Below, in pieces: positions 20,474-32,468 of a DNA stretch of 64,000 bases (position 1 is its first letter; each line of letters opens with the position of its first letter). The stretch is from NCBI GenBank assembly GCA_014281115.1, contig JACONQ010000014.1, forward strand, positions 620,001 through 684,000, given 5' to 3'. The stretch is from Laburnicola sp. R22_1 (lineage: Eukaryota; Ascomycota; Dothideomycetes; Pleosporales; Didymosphaeriaceae). Under the pieces are notes generated by a model that saw only the letters and a list, made by a program, of their open reading frames with translations, was not told where the DNA came from and did not search any database. The position numbers and the translations under genes were made by a program.

Positions 20474-21728
20474 TTCGATCGCACTAAGTCTACCGGAAAT
20501 ATATCAATGTGCTTTGTGGAGAGAAAGAAAACCATGGTAGAGCATCCTGAGAGTCATCGGTAAAACGATGGACTGTGCCGCATATGCTGACGTGTGTAAA
20601 GAGGGCAGATATTCTGAGGTGGTACAGAGACGCACCCAGGGTGGATCCTTTCTCGATTCGATCAGACGCATAATTCCCTAGGTGGTTCTGCCGGTTTTAT
20701 TGATAGGAAGCAAGCTTTGGACCACAGTGATGGCTACCTCGACAGAGGCGAGTCCGCACTCAGCAACTGATGCCTTACACTGACCAAGTATGTCGCTCGG
20801 ATAGGTTCATGGGACCTTCTATCGTCATTCTACAAGCATGAAGCTCGATGAGTTTCTCGTCTTCACTACGGATGACGGCCTTGTGGATAACATAAGCGCA
20901 ACTGTCCCACTTTGATGTTGTGGTTTGATTGTCAGTGACTTAGTTCAATGGTGGGCTCTCGTCAACACGCTATAACTCTCATCCTTCAACAGTCATTGGA
21001 TACACAAAACGAATAATGTCGGGTGCGTCTAAACTCCGTTTCGGTTCTATCATGTCTACTAGACTTAACAATTCTATCAATGGCCCCATCCCATCGAGTT
21101 GCGGTACCACTCACTCCGGCGTCCATGCCAAACTCTCTGTGGGCTTGTCTACCACCTGTCTCCTCAAGGTTATGGATGCATCGATAGCGAGGAAGTTCTT
21201 CATGCGATGGTCGATGTATTGTTGTTGCCCCGCGAGCATGTAACTGTCTCTGGGTCAGGTTCACAGGTGCCGAAGGCGTGGGCCCGTTTAGGTAGTATTT
21301 TTAACGATAGGTATATATTGTATTTCGTATAATCTAGGGCTTTAGGTCTTGTTTGTTACTGTTAAGGTTAAGGTTAGGGGTGGGAAGAGGAAAAGTGGAC
21401 AGGGTGAAGAGGGGGAGTGGGGGAGTGGGGGAGTTGGGGAATGTGGATAAAGAAGCTTGGGATGCGTTGTTGAGTGGGAGTGAGACGGAGAGCGAGGGAA
21501 GTAAGGATGAGGAACAAGTAGTGCACGGGCGGTAGACTTAGTGTATGGTTTTCGAGCCCATCGTGGTTATAATTGACGCAGTCGCCGCAGATTACGCTTT
21601 ATATAAAAGGGTGGTGAAATAGATCTGTAATGTCTAGGAACACTTCTTGGGGGTATATTGTAATAACTATACACTTGTCTATAATTCGCGTCTTCGTTAC
21701 AAAAACGTTAAAAGTTACCAGTACCTTC
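20474..21728. other. Intergenic, about 1.25 kb, with a telomere-like motif
   Basis: No gene is recognised. A short telomere-like run, GTTAAGGTTAAGGTTAGGGG, lies at about 21360-21380. It is followed by a purine-rich stretch (gggagtgggggagtggggg) to about 21440. A small open frame over 21353-21535 is low-complexity Gly/Lys/Glu sequence, with no support as a gene. The stretch from 21600 to 21728 is AT-rich. Confidence 0.4.
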
Positions 21729-24196
21729 TCACGGGAGGGTCGGAAGTTTCCCCTTCCTCTTCGGCCGCGCAGGACATCCGAGATTCCGTGTACCAAAATG
21801 GGGGAAGCAGAGTCCGTTGATCTTCGCTGTCTCCATACCGCCCCGAACACTCTGTCCATTGACTTCTCTATTCTCCTGCACCTGGAACACATTGCACGTA
21901 CCGGGGCATGTGTAGCAGAACAAGCCATGGTTGCAGTGGCACTTGGGCAGGCACGCGAGAGGGCGGCGCGTGATGCTCTCGCCTGGGCACGTAATGGGAA
22001 CGACCATGCAACGGCCCTTGCCATCGCTGCAAGTCTGCCTTTTTCTCGTATTGATGGGGCAGAGAGTGATTTCAGTATCGCCGCGGGGCGTGTTGTCGGC
22101 GCCGCGAAGGCCGCCATCGGGATCGTCTTCGAACTGGACCTGTTCGATGATGGGGTTGTCCTGATTGAGGGTTGGACGTTCGGCGGTCGAGGCGGGAGGG
22201 GGCGAGGGACTGGGGTTGTTCGTGGTGGAAAAGCCGGTGGAGCCTTCTACGCAGAGGGAGAGGTCGGCGGCTGCGGCGGCGACGTCGTGCCAGATGTGTG
22301 TGAAGTTGTAGACGTTAGCGAGTGTTTAGTAGATTCTACAGTCGGCAGCCTCGTATTTGAATTGCAAGGGCGTGGATTCGTCTTTGCGCACTTGGTCCCG
22401 GAGGTTGACGCTTGCAAACTTCGTGTAAATGCCTGTTTCGCGGATCTCGGGGACGGTTCCGTTGACATTGTCGTCGACCCATTCATCAACAGCGCGAGCG
22501 AGGAGGATGTCCTCGTTGAGTTGGTCGGTGCTGTAGATGTTGGCGCCGCGGTTCCCGCTGACAGCTTGTATGGGGCCGGTTTGGGGACGTCCGCCTGCGA
22601 CGACAGTCTTGACGCCTGCGCGCGTCATCATTTCAACGAAGAGTGCACACGCGGAGGCGCAGGTGCCATCTGTGAGAAGAGTGATTTGTTCTGGTTCCCA
22701 GTGACGATCGGACTAAGGCCATTTCTCCTTCTCTGCTTCAACGTACATGGCGGGGTACCATTGATCGAAGGCAGCAGTATCGAACATCTTGTTGTTCAAA
22801 TCATACTGCTCTGTCTGGCTGAATGTGTCGCCATTGTCATTGACGGTAGTTGCGTATTCCTCCCAGCTAGAAAAGTTTTTGCCGGTTGCGGCGTTCAGTC
22901 GGTTTGTGACAAGCCAGTCGAAGCCTCCCATTTCTTCTTTGAAAGCAAGTTCATCTTCGTCGTTTTCGTCCAGAGCCTCCCAGAAATTGGTTGTAGCGGA
23001 GCCGAGAGCGTTCGCGAGCGGTGTGAGGCGGCGTCGACTTCCCCCAAATGGCATCAGATCTGGGAAGAAGACCTTGAAGGTCGTGTACGCGAAAAGAGTA
23101 AGTCCACCATGATTTCTTTGTAGATCGATTATGACGTTGTTGAGCCCAGCTTCAGAGGCCTTGGAAATGAAATCCTGGACAGCGTCCGAATAGTTGCCGA
23201 CGGAATCAGAGATTGCCTGGAAGCTCGGTAGACTCAAGACACCAGTGGAGATATCTTCGTAAAAATAACCAGATACGCTCCGAAGCTCACAACGGACCAG
23301 TTGCCGGGTGCTACCTCGGGCTCCTCGAAGAACTCTGGCTCGATAATTCGGTCTGGATCAAAGGATGCCGGGAGTTTCCCGAAAACAAAATAGTTGTAGA
23401 AATCGCCACCAGTCGTGAGGGGTCCTGTATAATTGGCGAACTCATTGTACACTGCAACCCAAATGGTGGCCCATAGTGTAGTGTCATCTTCAGCAGTATA
23501 ATTCTCAAAGTGGACGGTAAGATTCTCTCCGGGGTAGAACGTTGCGGCGCCGGAGAAGATAGTTTGCCCGCTCTGTACATCTAATTGGCGCATGGTCTGG
23601 TAGCTGTGTGGTTTTGGGTTGAAGAGACCATACCAGTCAGCACCTTCGATAGATCCCCTTGCTGACACCTCTGCTGTACAGCTAAGGCCTTGTAATGGAA
23701 GATCGGATATGTTTGATAAAGGACTGCAAAAGATTGTGTCGATCAAGAAAGAGGTACTTGGAGTAAAGGTGCTGAACCGCCGATTCTGGTGATAGTCTTT
23801 CGTTATAGGAGTTTCTTCCCCGGCCATAGAAATCGCAGCAGCAATGATACGGTCCTGGTGAATTTCTTCTGACGCGCCACGTGGGGTGTAAAATATCCTC
23901 TGTGGGTGGGCTGCAAAGAGGATGGCTCGCCAGAAAGTATGCCGAGGATTAGCATTCTCATAGTTGCTCTCGTATGCTAGGAACAAGAGAATTCCTTTGA
24001 ATTCCCCCCAGAGCGGAAGGATGGTATATCGTGCATCTGGACGTCGCAAAAGCCGCTTCTGTACTTTAGCGCCACACACTACCTCAACCTTGGCTTCTGA
24101 GGAATCCTCTATACGTTGTGTGAACGTCTCATAAGTGACTATGACGGCTGGAGGGTAATCTTCTAAGCCCTCTGAAGTCTGGTGCCTCCGATGCAA
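21729..24196 (-). pseudogene. Decayed S41-family (CPAF-like) peptidase
   Basis: Pieces of one secreted serine peptidase of the fungal S41/CPAF-like family lie in order on the minus strand. The first piece is TGPLTTGGDFYNYFVFGKLPASFDPD. After a one-base frame change near 23280 comes SGYFYEDISTGVLSLPSFQA. KASEAGLNNVIIDLQRNHGG, FFPDLMPFGGSRRRLTPLANALGSA and FDQWYPAMY follow. A TAG near 22713 interrupts the frame before the active-site region LLTDGTCASACALFVEMM. A TAA near 22326 interrupts it again before ANVYNFTHIWHDV. A Cys-rich C-terminal tail (CPKCHCNHGLF-like, CPGTC) ends at 21729. The N-terminal 150 codons have no ATG and do not resemble the family. Three lesions make it a pseudogene. A long plus-strand open frame over 21630-23123 is only its antisense shadow. 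Confidence 0.7.
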
Positions 24197-24608
24197 GTGA
24201 TCGTAAATTAGAGTGTGCCCTTAACAAATCCGGTATTTATAACCATAGCAACGTAGGCGTTAGAAGGGTTAGAAACTTCTCTACCCTCTAGTTTCGCAAA
24301 CTTCAGCGTCAAGCCCAGCCTCTTGAGGATCGGGTAGGTTGAGGTTGAGAATAAAGTATGGCGGTGCCATGATCGGTTCGTCGGCAGGTGACGCGCAGGC
24401 CGAGTGGGACATTAATTGGTGGACGCACGGACGTTAAACAATTGTGCTGCAGTGCTTAGTCACGGACCAATGACTTTTCGCACGTACGCTAGCATTAGCG
24501 AAATCGCACAGTTCATGAATACCACATCTATTAGTTACTAACAAGTCGTTATATAGTTTTTAATTTCCATTTTTCTTATCAAACAAGCGGCACAACAAGT
24601 GCCATCAC

Positions 24609-24690
24609 TCCGCTTGGTGTAGTTGGTTTATCACGTTCGGCTGTAATATCCATTGTTACCGAAAGGTCCCTAGTTCGATTCTGGTATGTT
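24609..24690 (+). tRNA. Degenerate tRNA-like sequence (tRNA pseudogene or SINE head)
   Basis: The stretch has an A-box-like GGTGTAGTTGGTTTATCA and a B-box-like GGTCCCTAGTTCGATTC at tRNA spacing. Between them TTCGG and CCGAA can pair as an anticodon stem. The loop, however, is enlarged (ctgtaatatccattgtta), with an intron or insertion of about 11-12 bases. The acceptor stem cannot be paired convincingly and the T stem has a mismatch. It is most likely a decayed tRNA (Asn- or Tyr-like) or the tRNA-derived 5' part of a short interspersed element. A functional intron-containing tRNA is less likely. Confidence 0.35.
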
Positions 24691-24774
24691 ACGCACATCT
24701 CTTCTGTATTATAACAAGTTACTAATAAATAATAAAGGGAGCGGAGACAGTAACTTGACTTTTTTTTTAGACTT

Positions 24775-24800
24775 AAGTTATACTATTAGTAGTATAACTT
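24775..24800. repeat. Perfect short hairpin
   Basis: Ten-base arms aagttatact and agtataactt flank a six-base spacer. The hairpin lies in AT-rich sequence 180 bases from the PKS stop codon. It may be part of the PKS 3' end or of an old element. Confidence 0.5.
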
Positions 24801-24831
24801 ATAATTAGGGGCTCTTCTTTTTTTATTATGC

Positions 24832-24903
24832 TATTTAAGATAAAAGCCTTTGTTATTCTACCCCTACTAGTAGTAGGTAGTAAATTTAACACCACACACA
24901 CAT
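24832..24903. repeat. Dispersed repeat, copy A
   Basis: About 70 bases resembling 44161-44217. Both contain the order tattt-agat-aaagcctttgt, then ctacccct, then taacaccacacata-like sequence. Copy A has A or T where copy B has G or C at several positions (for example ttatt against tcgtc). That is the direction expected from C-to-T mutation of repeats. It is probably the end of a transposon family. Confidence 0.5.
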
Positions 24904-24978
24904 AGCAAATAACTATCTTTAATCTATGGCCGAGGCCAACCTTCCATCGCCACTTCCATCCAGTCTGCTCTGCTCCCA

Positions 24979-27900
24979 TTACGATGTTGGTGCCATTGCC
25001 TCTGCCCTTCCATTTACCACACTCAGAGCGAGATGCCTAATGCTGGTACACTCGTCCAGAAGCTTCAACAGCGGCACGGACTGGTCAAAGACAGTCACGA
25101 TCCAACTTCGCAGTTCCACTGCAATCAGACTATCCACGCCATACTCAGCCACACCACGGCCTGGATCGATGCTCTCCGTCTCAATCTCCAGGAGCTCGGC
25201 AATGCGCTCAACAACCGCGGCTGCCACGAGGAGCACCGCTTCATCTTTCATCTCAGCCCTTATCGCAGCATCGACAGCGCCAACAACTGCAGGCTTGCTG
25301 ACCTGGGATTGCAACGGTCGGTCTGAGGCACCGAGTTGATTCTTCAGCGCCCTTGTTATATGCGAGTACTTCTTGTTACTGTGCCACACCGGCTCTTGAC
25401 CCTCCACATACACTGTGGTCATCTTTGCTGGATCCCAAAACGCGGTCATCTGTGCTGCCGCCAGTGGATCATGGCTCTGCCAACCGTGCCCACCATCGGC
25501 TTCTGCCGGACTGTCCAAGAAAGCAGCTTCGAGTAACTGCATCGTCTCCAGCTCGCCATTTCCGTATAGATGGTGTCGCCTGCTTGTCCTGATCGTCATC
25601 TCCCGCCTGGCAACTGCTGTGATTTCTGTGATGAGGCCAAATCCAATGGTACATGCTGGAAGACCAAGCGATCTCCGATACCGAGCGAAACTTTCCTGGA
25701 AGGCGTTTGCTGTAGAGTACGTCGCATGAGCCGGGAGCGCCGCTACAGCCATGATAGAGCCAATTAGAACGAAGAAGTCCAGAGGAAGTTTGAGGGCCAG
25801 CGATGCCTCGTGCAAATTGATAGTCCCTTGAACTTTGGCGCCAAGCCCAAACTTCCACGTTTCGTATGGGAGGTGATCAAAGGCGGTATCGACAGGATTC
25901 ATTGCGGCATGCAATATACCCTTCACAGTGCGACTCCGAGACACCGCGGCAAGATTATCACTAACCTTAGCACTACATGTAACATCGACTTGCCTCAGGT
26001 TGACAGTGACAGCCTTTGAGGCAAGGTCATCTATCATCGCTTGCGCCTCATCATCTACCGTCGTGGAGCGTCGGAAGATAGTAAGATGCCGGGCTCCGCG
26101 CACCACAAGCCAGCGGATGATGCTACGACCAAAACCGCCGAGCCCCCCGACAAGAACGTACTCCGCCTCTGGGTCGAATCTCGCTTGTGGGATGGGGGCG
26201 AGCATCCGGACCATGGAACTTGAGTTCTCGTATGATACCACGAATTTCCCGATGTGTTTTCCTTTGGAAAGACTAAGCAGTGCGGCATCGAGCTTCGAAA
26301 CATCATATGGCTGTATTGCGTCAATGGGCCGGATAGTACCGGCGCGCAGCATTGATCCCACTTCTTCCATCAATCTGCCCATGTCAGCGTCTTTACTGTG
26401 TCACGGCTGTGAGCGTTTCGTTTACTTACGTGGAACAAAATTCCACATCCTGCCGCATCATGATGCCGAGGTCGAAGGACGAAAATGTCCCATTGCGTTC
26501 GAAGGTTTCCAGGCCAATCATGCTATGATTCACGACGTCCGTTCTAGCAAGATCGATGAAAAGTCCGCGTGGTGCGATGCACTTCAATGCTGCATGCAAC
26601 ATGTCTCCCGAGGAGGTGCTGAGGATTACGTTGAACCCTTTGTTTCCAGTACCCGTCATCATTGCAGTCAAGTCGGATTCCTCGCGCGAGGAGAACACGC
26701 GGTCGTTCGGGATGCCACAGTGCTCGCTGAGATATGCTCTCTTCTCAGACGTACCTGACAGTCAGTATTAGCATACCTTTTCCCCGGAAATGAAACGGTC
26801 GGACGTACCTGCAGTAGCAAATATTTCAGCGCCACATGCCTTCGCAACCTGTATAGCAGCGAGACCGAGGCCGCCGGTTGCAGTCTGGATGAGCACCCTT
26901 TCTCCTTTCTTCAACCGACCAAGATGAATAAGTCCGTAGACAGCAGTGCAAAACGTCACTGGCACAGAGCACATATTCTCAAACGAGTGGCTGGGCTCCA
27001 TCTTTTGGGCGAAACCAGCGGGGGTGCGAATATGCGTTCCAAACCAGGACCACATGAGGGCATAAACGCGATCACCGGGCTGGAATCGTGTCACGGCTGG
27101 ACCGCATGCGACAATAGTCCCTGCACATTCCAAACTGCAGGAATCCAAATCCATTCGACTTGTAGCACGGCCCGAGGCCATGATCACGTCTTTCCAATTG
27201 ATGCCAATAGCAGAAGTTTTGATCTCGATCCAATCGTCTGGGAGTGGCCCATCGACAGATTTATCTGGCTTGAAATAAGCAGAAGATATCAAACCAGGTG
27301 TGGCAAAGTCGACACGCATTGGTCCTTGCGAATGGATAGGCGCATTCACGATCGAAATCGACTCCGAATGTGCTGCTTGACAACGTGTACTCAAACCACT
27401 GTCGTAGGTGAGACGAGGAATATATACGATACCGTCATGGACCGCCACTTCGAGTTCTGCTCTACCTTCGTAGAGATGTGTCTCATGTTCAATAACCTGT
27501 TCTGCGGCGGGTCCTCCAGTAACACCCCAAGCTGCTCCAAGGTGATACACGCCGAACTGCGATTCTTGCTTCTCGGTCGTGAGGGTGCGAACTAAGCCTG
27601 TAGCTATGGCCGCCCCCGGTTCCTGTCCTGATATAACACCACCTTTGGTCAACCATAGAAGACTTGACACATTTGAGGCTAAAGCCTTGATGTTGTCATA
27701 TTCTCTTTCTGACGCATCCAAAAGACCTCCTTCCAGATCTAAAGTCATGATGACACGAGAGCCAGCTGGAATACGGTCCGCATCAGCGAGGGTGGCGATA
27801 ATTGGGAACGTGCGTCTCTTGCTGAGCTCGACGGCCAGCGCTTGGTGGAAGGCGGTGATTGAGTGTTGATAAACAATATAAACACAAATCAACACAGTCG

Positions 27901-30900
27901 GAACTGGCGCTGCATAGCCGACTGGCACGGCTGTAGACACTAGCATAGACCTGGGTTTCTCCTCATGGTCTAGCATAATGTCGATGCCAGAAAACGCGTT
28001 GGCCGTTAGAGCTGCATGCCACTTGTCGATATCGGGGGTTGACCCCAAGAGGACCAACCTTGCACCAATTTTCGTAAACAGGCGCAGCCTCAGAAGCATT
28101 ATTGGAATGTCATCGACACCCTCAAAGTCGTTCACAATGACCAAATCGAACCCGTCCTCGACACTCTGTGCCTCATCTTCCTGCTCTATGTCGAAGTGTC
28201 GAGTGCTCACGTTTGTGAAGTCGGACAGTGCGCCCTGCGCATCGCGCACGGTTTCGTGCGGTTTGTCGGCAATCGCAAATGTATCGTAGCGCATAGTATC
28301 GGTATGGCCTCCGAGGACTCGCAGTACCAGCCTAGATATTTCATCGTTGACTCCGATTTGGAGGATCCTCATGTCGGGGTCGCGATGGCCCATCAGATCT
28401 ATCAAACCAGCAAAGTGTCGATGTGGCTCATCGTTGGGCACTGCTGCAAATGCGGCGTCCGTCTGATCGCTAGACAACATTGAGACGTCAGGCTTCCATA
28501 CGAGACGCGTGTACTCGTTGGATCGAGGCGTCGTATCAAGAAGGTTGCCGCCATCGTATCTTACGCCTCTTAGGTTCTGCACATCGACTCTCGGCAGACC
28601 AAGCTGATCAAAGACTTGAATCTGCGCAAGGCTGTTTCGCAGCCCTCGCTTTTGCCCGTGCGCAATTACCTGTCCGAACGTCTCTTCAGCACTTGGTGGC
28701 CAGACACTGATTTCCTCAATGAACAAGGGTATATGTCCATGCTTTACTCTGCCAGTCTGTCCTCCGTGTGCTGCAATGATGCTAGCTTGGAAGCATACGT
28801 CCAGCGTGGCAGGATGGATCGCGTATTTGGATTCTGGGCCAGTGAACATACCAGCTGTCGTGCTGAAGTCCACATCTGCTACAGCAATATCCTTGTAGGG
28901 GTCCGTCAACAGATTCGAGAGACCTTGGAATGATTTGCCATAGCCGAGTCCTATCTCTTCAAACTTGTCATACCATCTTCGAACATCGACGTAGCGTCGA
29001 TCCATCTTGTTATCCAAGCGTTTCAGTTCGATAGCTGCCCGGGCAGGGGACTTTCCTACAGATACCTGTCCTTTAGCGTTGTCGGACCATTTTCCGTCCT
29101 TATCCACTGATGTTACAGCGAACTCAAGCCAGCTGCTCGAAAAAGAGGACGTAGTAATACTGGTCATTACCTCGACGCCAAATTCATCGTCAGGAATGAT
29201 AAGTGCAGTGTTGATTTGCACGTTACGAAGCGTGAACATGTGGGAATCTGGCAGACCGTCTCGATCGCGCACATACTGTGAAGCCGCTTCTATAGCAAGA
29301 CAAATATAGGCCGCGCCTGGCAGTACAGCGTTGGGGAGCAATCGATGATCTGAAAGCCACGGCACGTCCTTGATGCGGAGGACGTTACGCCACACGGGCT
29401 GGTCCCTGGATCCTCCGGGTCTCAATAACCCAAGCAGATCATGATGCAGATTTTGTCGTTTCCTCAACTCGCGCGTTATTCGACTTTCATGATAGATCAC
29501 GGGCCCGTATGAGTAGCGATATGTTGGCATGTCGACACATATTTTGGGATCTCGGGCTTCAAAGGAGTCAACTGCATGACTGCCACTTTTGTCGACAGAG
29601 TTCACTGCGGCCAAATCCACGGCACCGTTGAGCTGGAATAGCGATCCGCAGAGACTGAGGATGTTTTGCATGTTGTCTTCGAACCGACGTAGCGCACTCA
29701 GGTAGACAGGAGCCTTTACGCCGTGTTCCAATGCTGCCGCCGAGAGTGTCTGCTTGACAGGACCTTGTAACGCAGCATGCGGACCGATCTCGATGAGAAC
29801 CTCCACTTGTGTTTCTCGGCGAGCAACTAGATTGTCGACAGCAGGTGAAAAGAGCACAGTGCTCTCCAAATTTTGCCGCCAATAATCACCCGTGGTATTT
29901 GGCTCTTCCTCGGGTGTGACCGAAGAAACCCATGAGCAAACTGGCCGCCGTTCGGAGTCGTCATGGATCTCGGAAAGATGTCTCGTAACCAAATCTATGT
30001 ATGTTTCCCCTATTGGTTTCATGTGGTGCGAGTGGTAGGCGTTGCCATCTGTTTGAAGCAGACTTGCGAAAGTGCCATCAGCCTGCAGCTTCTGATGCAA
30101 CTGGTTCACAGCATCTGCATCGCCAGACAAGGTGACACTGCGCGGCGAGTTTACAGCAGCTACCTTGATCTGAGACTCCATGCCTTCCAGAATGATGTTA
30201 ACTTCGTCGAGACTAAGCCCTACAGCCATCATCGCACCTACTTGTGAGTTGAAGGCAATGGCTTTAGCTCGGCAGTAGGCGAGAACAATGGCCTCCGGGC
30301 GAGAGATGCGACCAGATGCATACGCCGCTGCTATCTCCCCAGAGGAATGGCCGACAGTAACGTGTGGCATAATACTCCAGGATTGAAGGAGGTCAACGAC
30401 TGCGATCTGCAACGCTGCGCACGCTGCTTGAGATATCTCTGCTTCCTGCACTGACCTTTCCGAAGCACCACTCAGGATATCCTTTAGCGACCAGTGGGGT
30501 GCGATGGAAAGCGCAGCTAGCACAGTGTCCATCGCTACAATGGACGATTTGAAGACCTGATATTCGAATAGTGCTTTGCCCATCTCCTTCCATTGAGCTC
30601 CTTGGCTGGTGAATACGAAACCGATCCTTGCTTGCTGTGTTGCAGCCGACTTGACAATGCCCTCGGTGCGACCAGATAAAGTTTTAGCTGGGGCAGTGGC
30701 GTCTACGTCCGCGAACGTCTTGTACAGCTGTTTGGCTCTGTGATTTGATAGTGTGTACGCAACATCAGCGAGTGGCAATGATGATACCACTTCACCCAGG
30801 GCTGCTACGTTGCCTGTCAGTGCTTCTCGGTCATGAGCCGAGAATGGGAGAAGCACGTGTCGCCGCGTGCGAGGCATCAACTTGTCATCGTGGTTGCCTG

Positions 30901-32468
30901 TCTCCGACAAAGCTGATAGAGGTGGGGTAACCAGACCGTTGTCCGGCATTTGGTGTGGCTCGAGGTGGGAGCTATTCATTACTGAATGTTTGAATGTGTT
31001 CTGTTGGGCCAGTTCCGTGGCTACGACGTCCGGATGATCGAGAATAACGTGTCCATTAGCGCCACCGAAGCCGAAGGAATTCACACTAACTCGTCGGAGT
31101 TTACCCTTTGGCCACGGAGTCATCTCGGTAACAACGTTTACGTGTGCGGTCTTAAAGTCGATATTCGGATTGAACTCTTGTATGCCAATCGTTGCTGGGA
31201 TCATCCCGTGCTCCAGCGCCAGGATCGACTTCATGATACCAGTAACACCACTGGCTGCCTCTGAGTGGCCGAGATTGGTTTTTACGGATCCGATGAGAAG
31301 TGGTTCGTCGGCCGGGTTCCGCCCTTCATTGAAAACTCCCGAGACGGCAGCCACTTCTAAGGGATCACCCACTGGAGTGCCCGTGCCATGGCATTCTACA
31401 TACCCAGTAAGATAAGTGGGCAACCCCGCTTTCTCGTAAACATGGCGAATCAGAGTGTCCTGTCCCTCTGAGCTTGGATGTGAAATGCCCGCCGATCTAC
31501 CATTGTGGTTGATAGCGGTACCACGCACCACGGCTCGAATTGGGTAGTCCTTGGTGGCAGCATCGGTGTACCTTCGCAGATACAAAGCCCCAAAACCTTC
31601 AGCGCGGCAATAACCGTCTGCCGCGGCATCAAAGGTGTGGCACGCCGACGTCCCAGATGCTGCTCCAAGATCCACCACCATCTGTTGCATGTCCGGATGC
31701 AGGATAAGGTTCATTCCCCCAACAATCGCAGCATCGCAATCTCCAGCTCTTAGAGAATTGACGGCAAGATGTAAAGCGTACATGGACGAGGCACAAGCGG
31801 TGTCAATTGTCAAACTGGGTCCTTTGAGGTTGAGGAGATGATTTACACGGTTGCTCAAGATACTCGGCGTGGTCCCTGTTGCTGAATACGGCATTTCAAA
31901 ATCTCTGTCGTGGCCAGGCTGCGAATATCCATCCAAGTTCATGTTCCCCATGAACACACCGGTTTTTGATCCCCAAAACGTGTCCCACATTTCTCCGGCG
32001 GCTTCCATGGCCTCGTAGCTGACCTCGAGTATCTTACGCTGCATAGGGTCCATAGTAAGGACCTCAGCAGCAGACATCGAAAAGAACCCATGATCAAAGA
32101 GTCGCGGATCGCTGTCCAGAAGTTGCGCACCCCGAGTGTGTATGCTCCCCGGTCGCAAGGGATTTGGATGATAATAGCCTTCAAGATTGATTCTCGATGA
32201 ATCGAAGTCTCTATAACCGCTGCGTTTTTCAGCTAGCAGTTTCCAGAGGTCTGTTGGTTTGGTGATGCCTCCAGGGAGACGGCATCCTACGAGCTGTTAG
32301 CTGGGCTTGGGCTTCCCAAGTTGGTTCCGTGTGGTACACACCCATTCCTACGATGGCGATCGGCTCCCGCTCGCGCTGCTGCTGCCATGCTGACTTGTGA
32401 GAATCATGTGGAGTCTCAGGCGTATTGTCGCCTGCGTCGAACCAAGACGAATATGTTGAAGACGCCAT
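24979..32468 (-). CDS. Highly reducing type I polyketide synthase (KS-AT-DH-cMT*-ER-KR-ACP)
   Basis: Four exons (32342-32468, 26809-32286, 26430-26754, 24979-26374) with introns of 55, 54 and 55 bases encode 2441 residues. KS begins PIAIVGMGCRLPGG across the first join, with catalytic Cys in DTACASSM (about 207) and His motifs ECHGTGTPVGDP and GHSEAASG. AT has GHSSGE. DH has WLSDHRLLPNAVLPGAAY, where the usual Gly of HxxxGxxxxP is Pro, and the partner Asp in HPATLDVCFQ. A shortened methyltransferase-like region reads ILQIGVNDE, where active cMT domains have a Gly-rich SAM loop. ER has ATGGLGLAAIQVAKACG (about 1850). KR has LVGGLGGFGRS (about 2052) and the YSTAN catalytic Tyr. ACP has GVDSL. 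The frame is intact. The predicted product is a reduced, non-C-methylated polyketide chain, with no release domain. Confidence 0.92.

Larger units (their letters stand above)
24197..24978. other. AT-rich repeat-bearing intergenic region downstream of the PKS
   Basis: Apart from the tRNA-like sequence, hairpin and dispersed repeat listed separately, no gene is seen. The base composition drops sharply relative to the PKS, with many TA-rich runs. This fits old transposon remnants. Confidence 0.45.

Noticed and set aside
21719..21734. Sixteen bases (cagtaccttctcacgg) identical to 43606-43621 at the foldback element border
   Set aside because: About one such exact match is expected by chance in a window this size, and similarity stops abruptly on both sides.
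21630..23123. 497-codon plus-strand open frame
   Set aside because: It is antisense to the S41 peptidase remains, whose motifs are clear on the other strand, and it shows only biased Val/Gly/Asp composition.
26396..26429. A 34-base intron in the PKS (acceptor ACAG before TAAAG)
   Set aside because: It keeps frame but is too short. Using the later GCAG acceptor gives a 55-base intron with a CTGAC branch site and a better protein (CST-LMEEVG).
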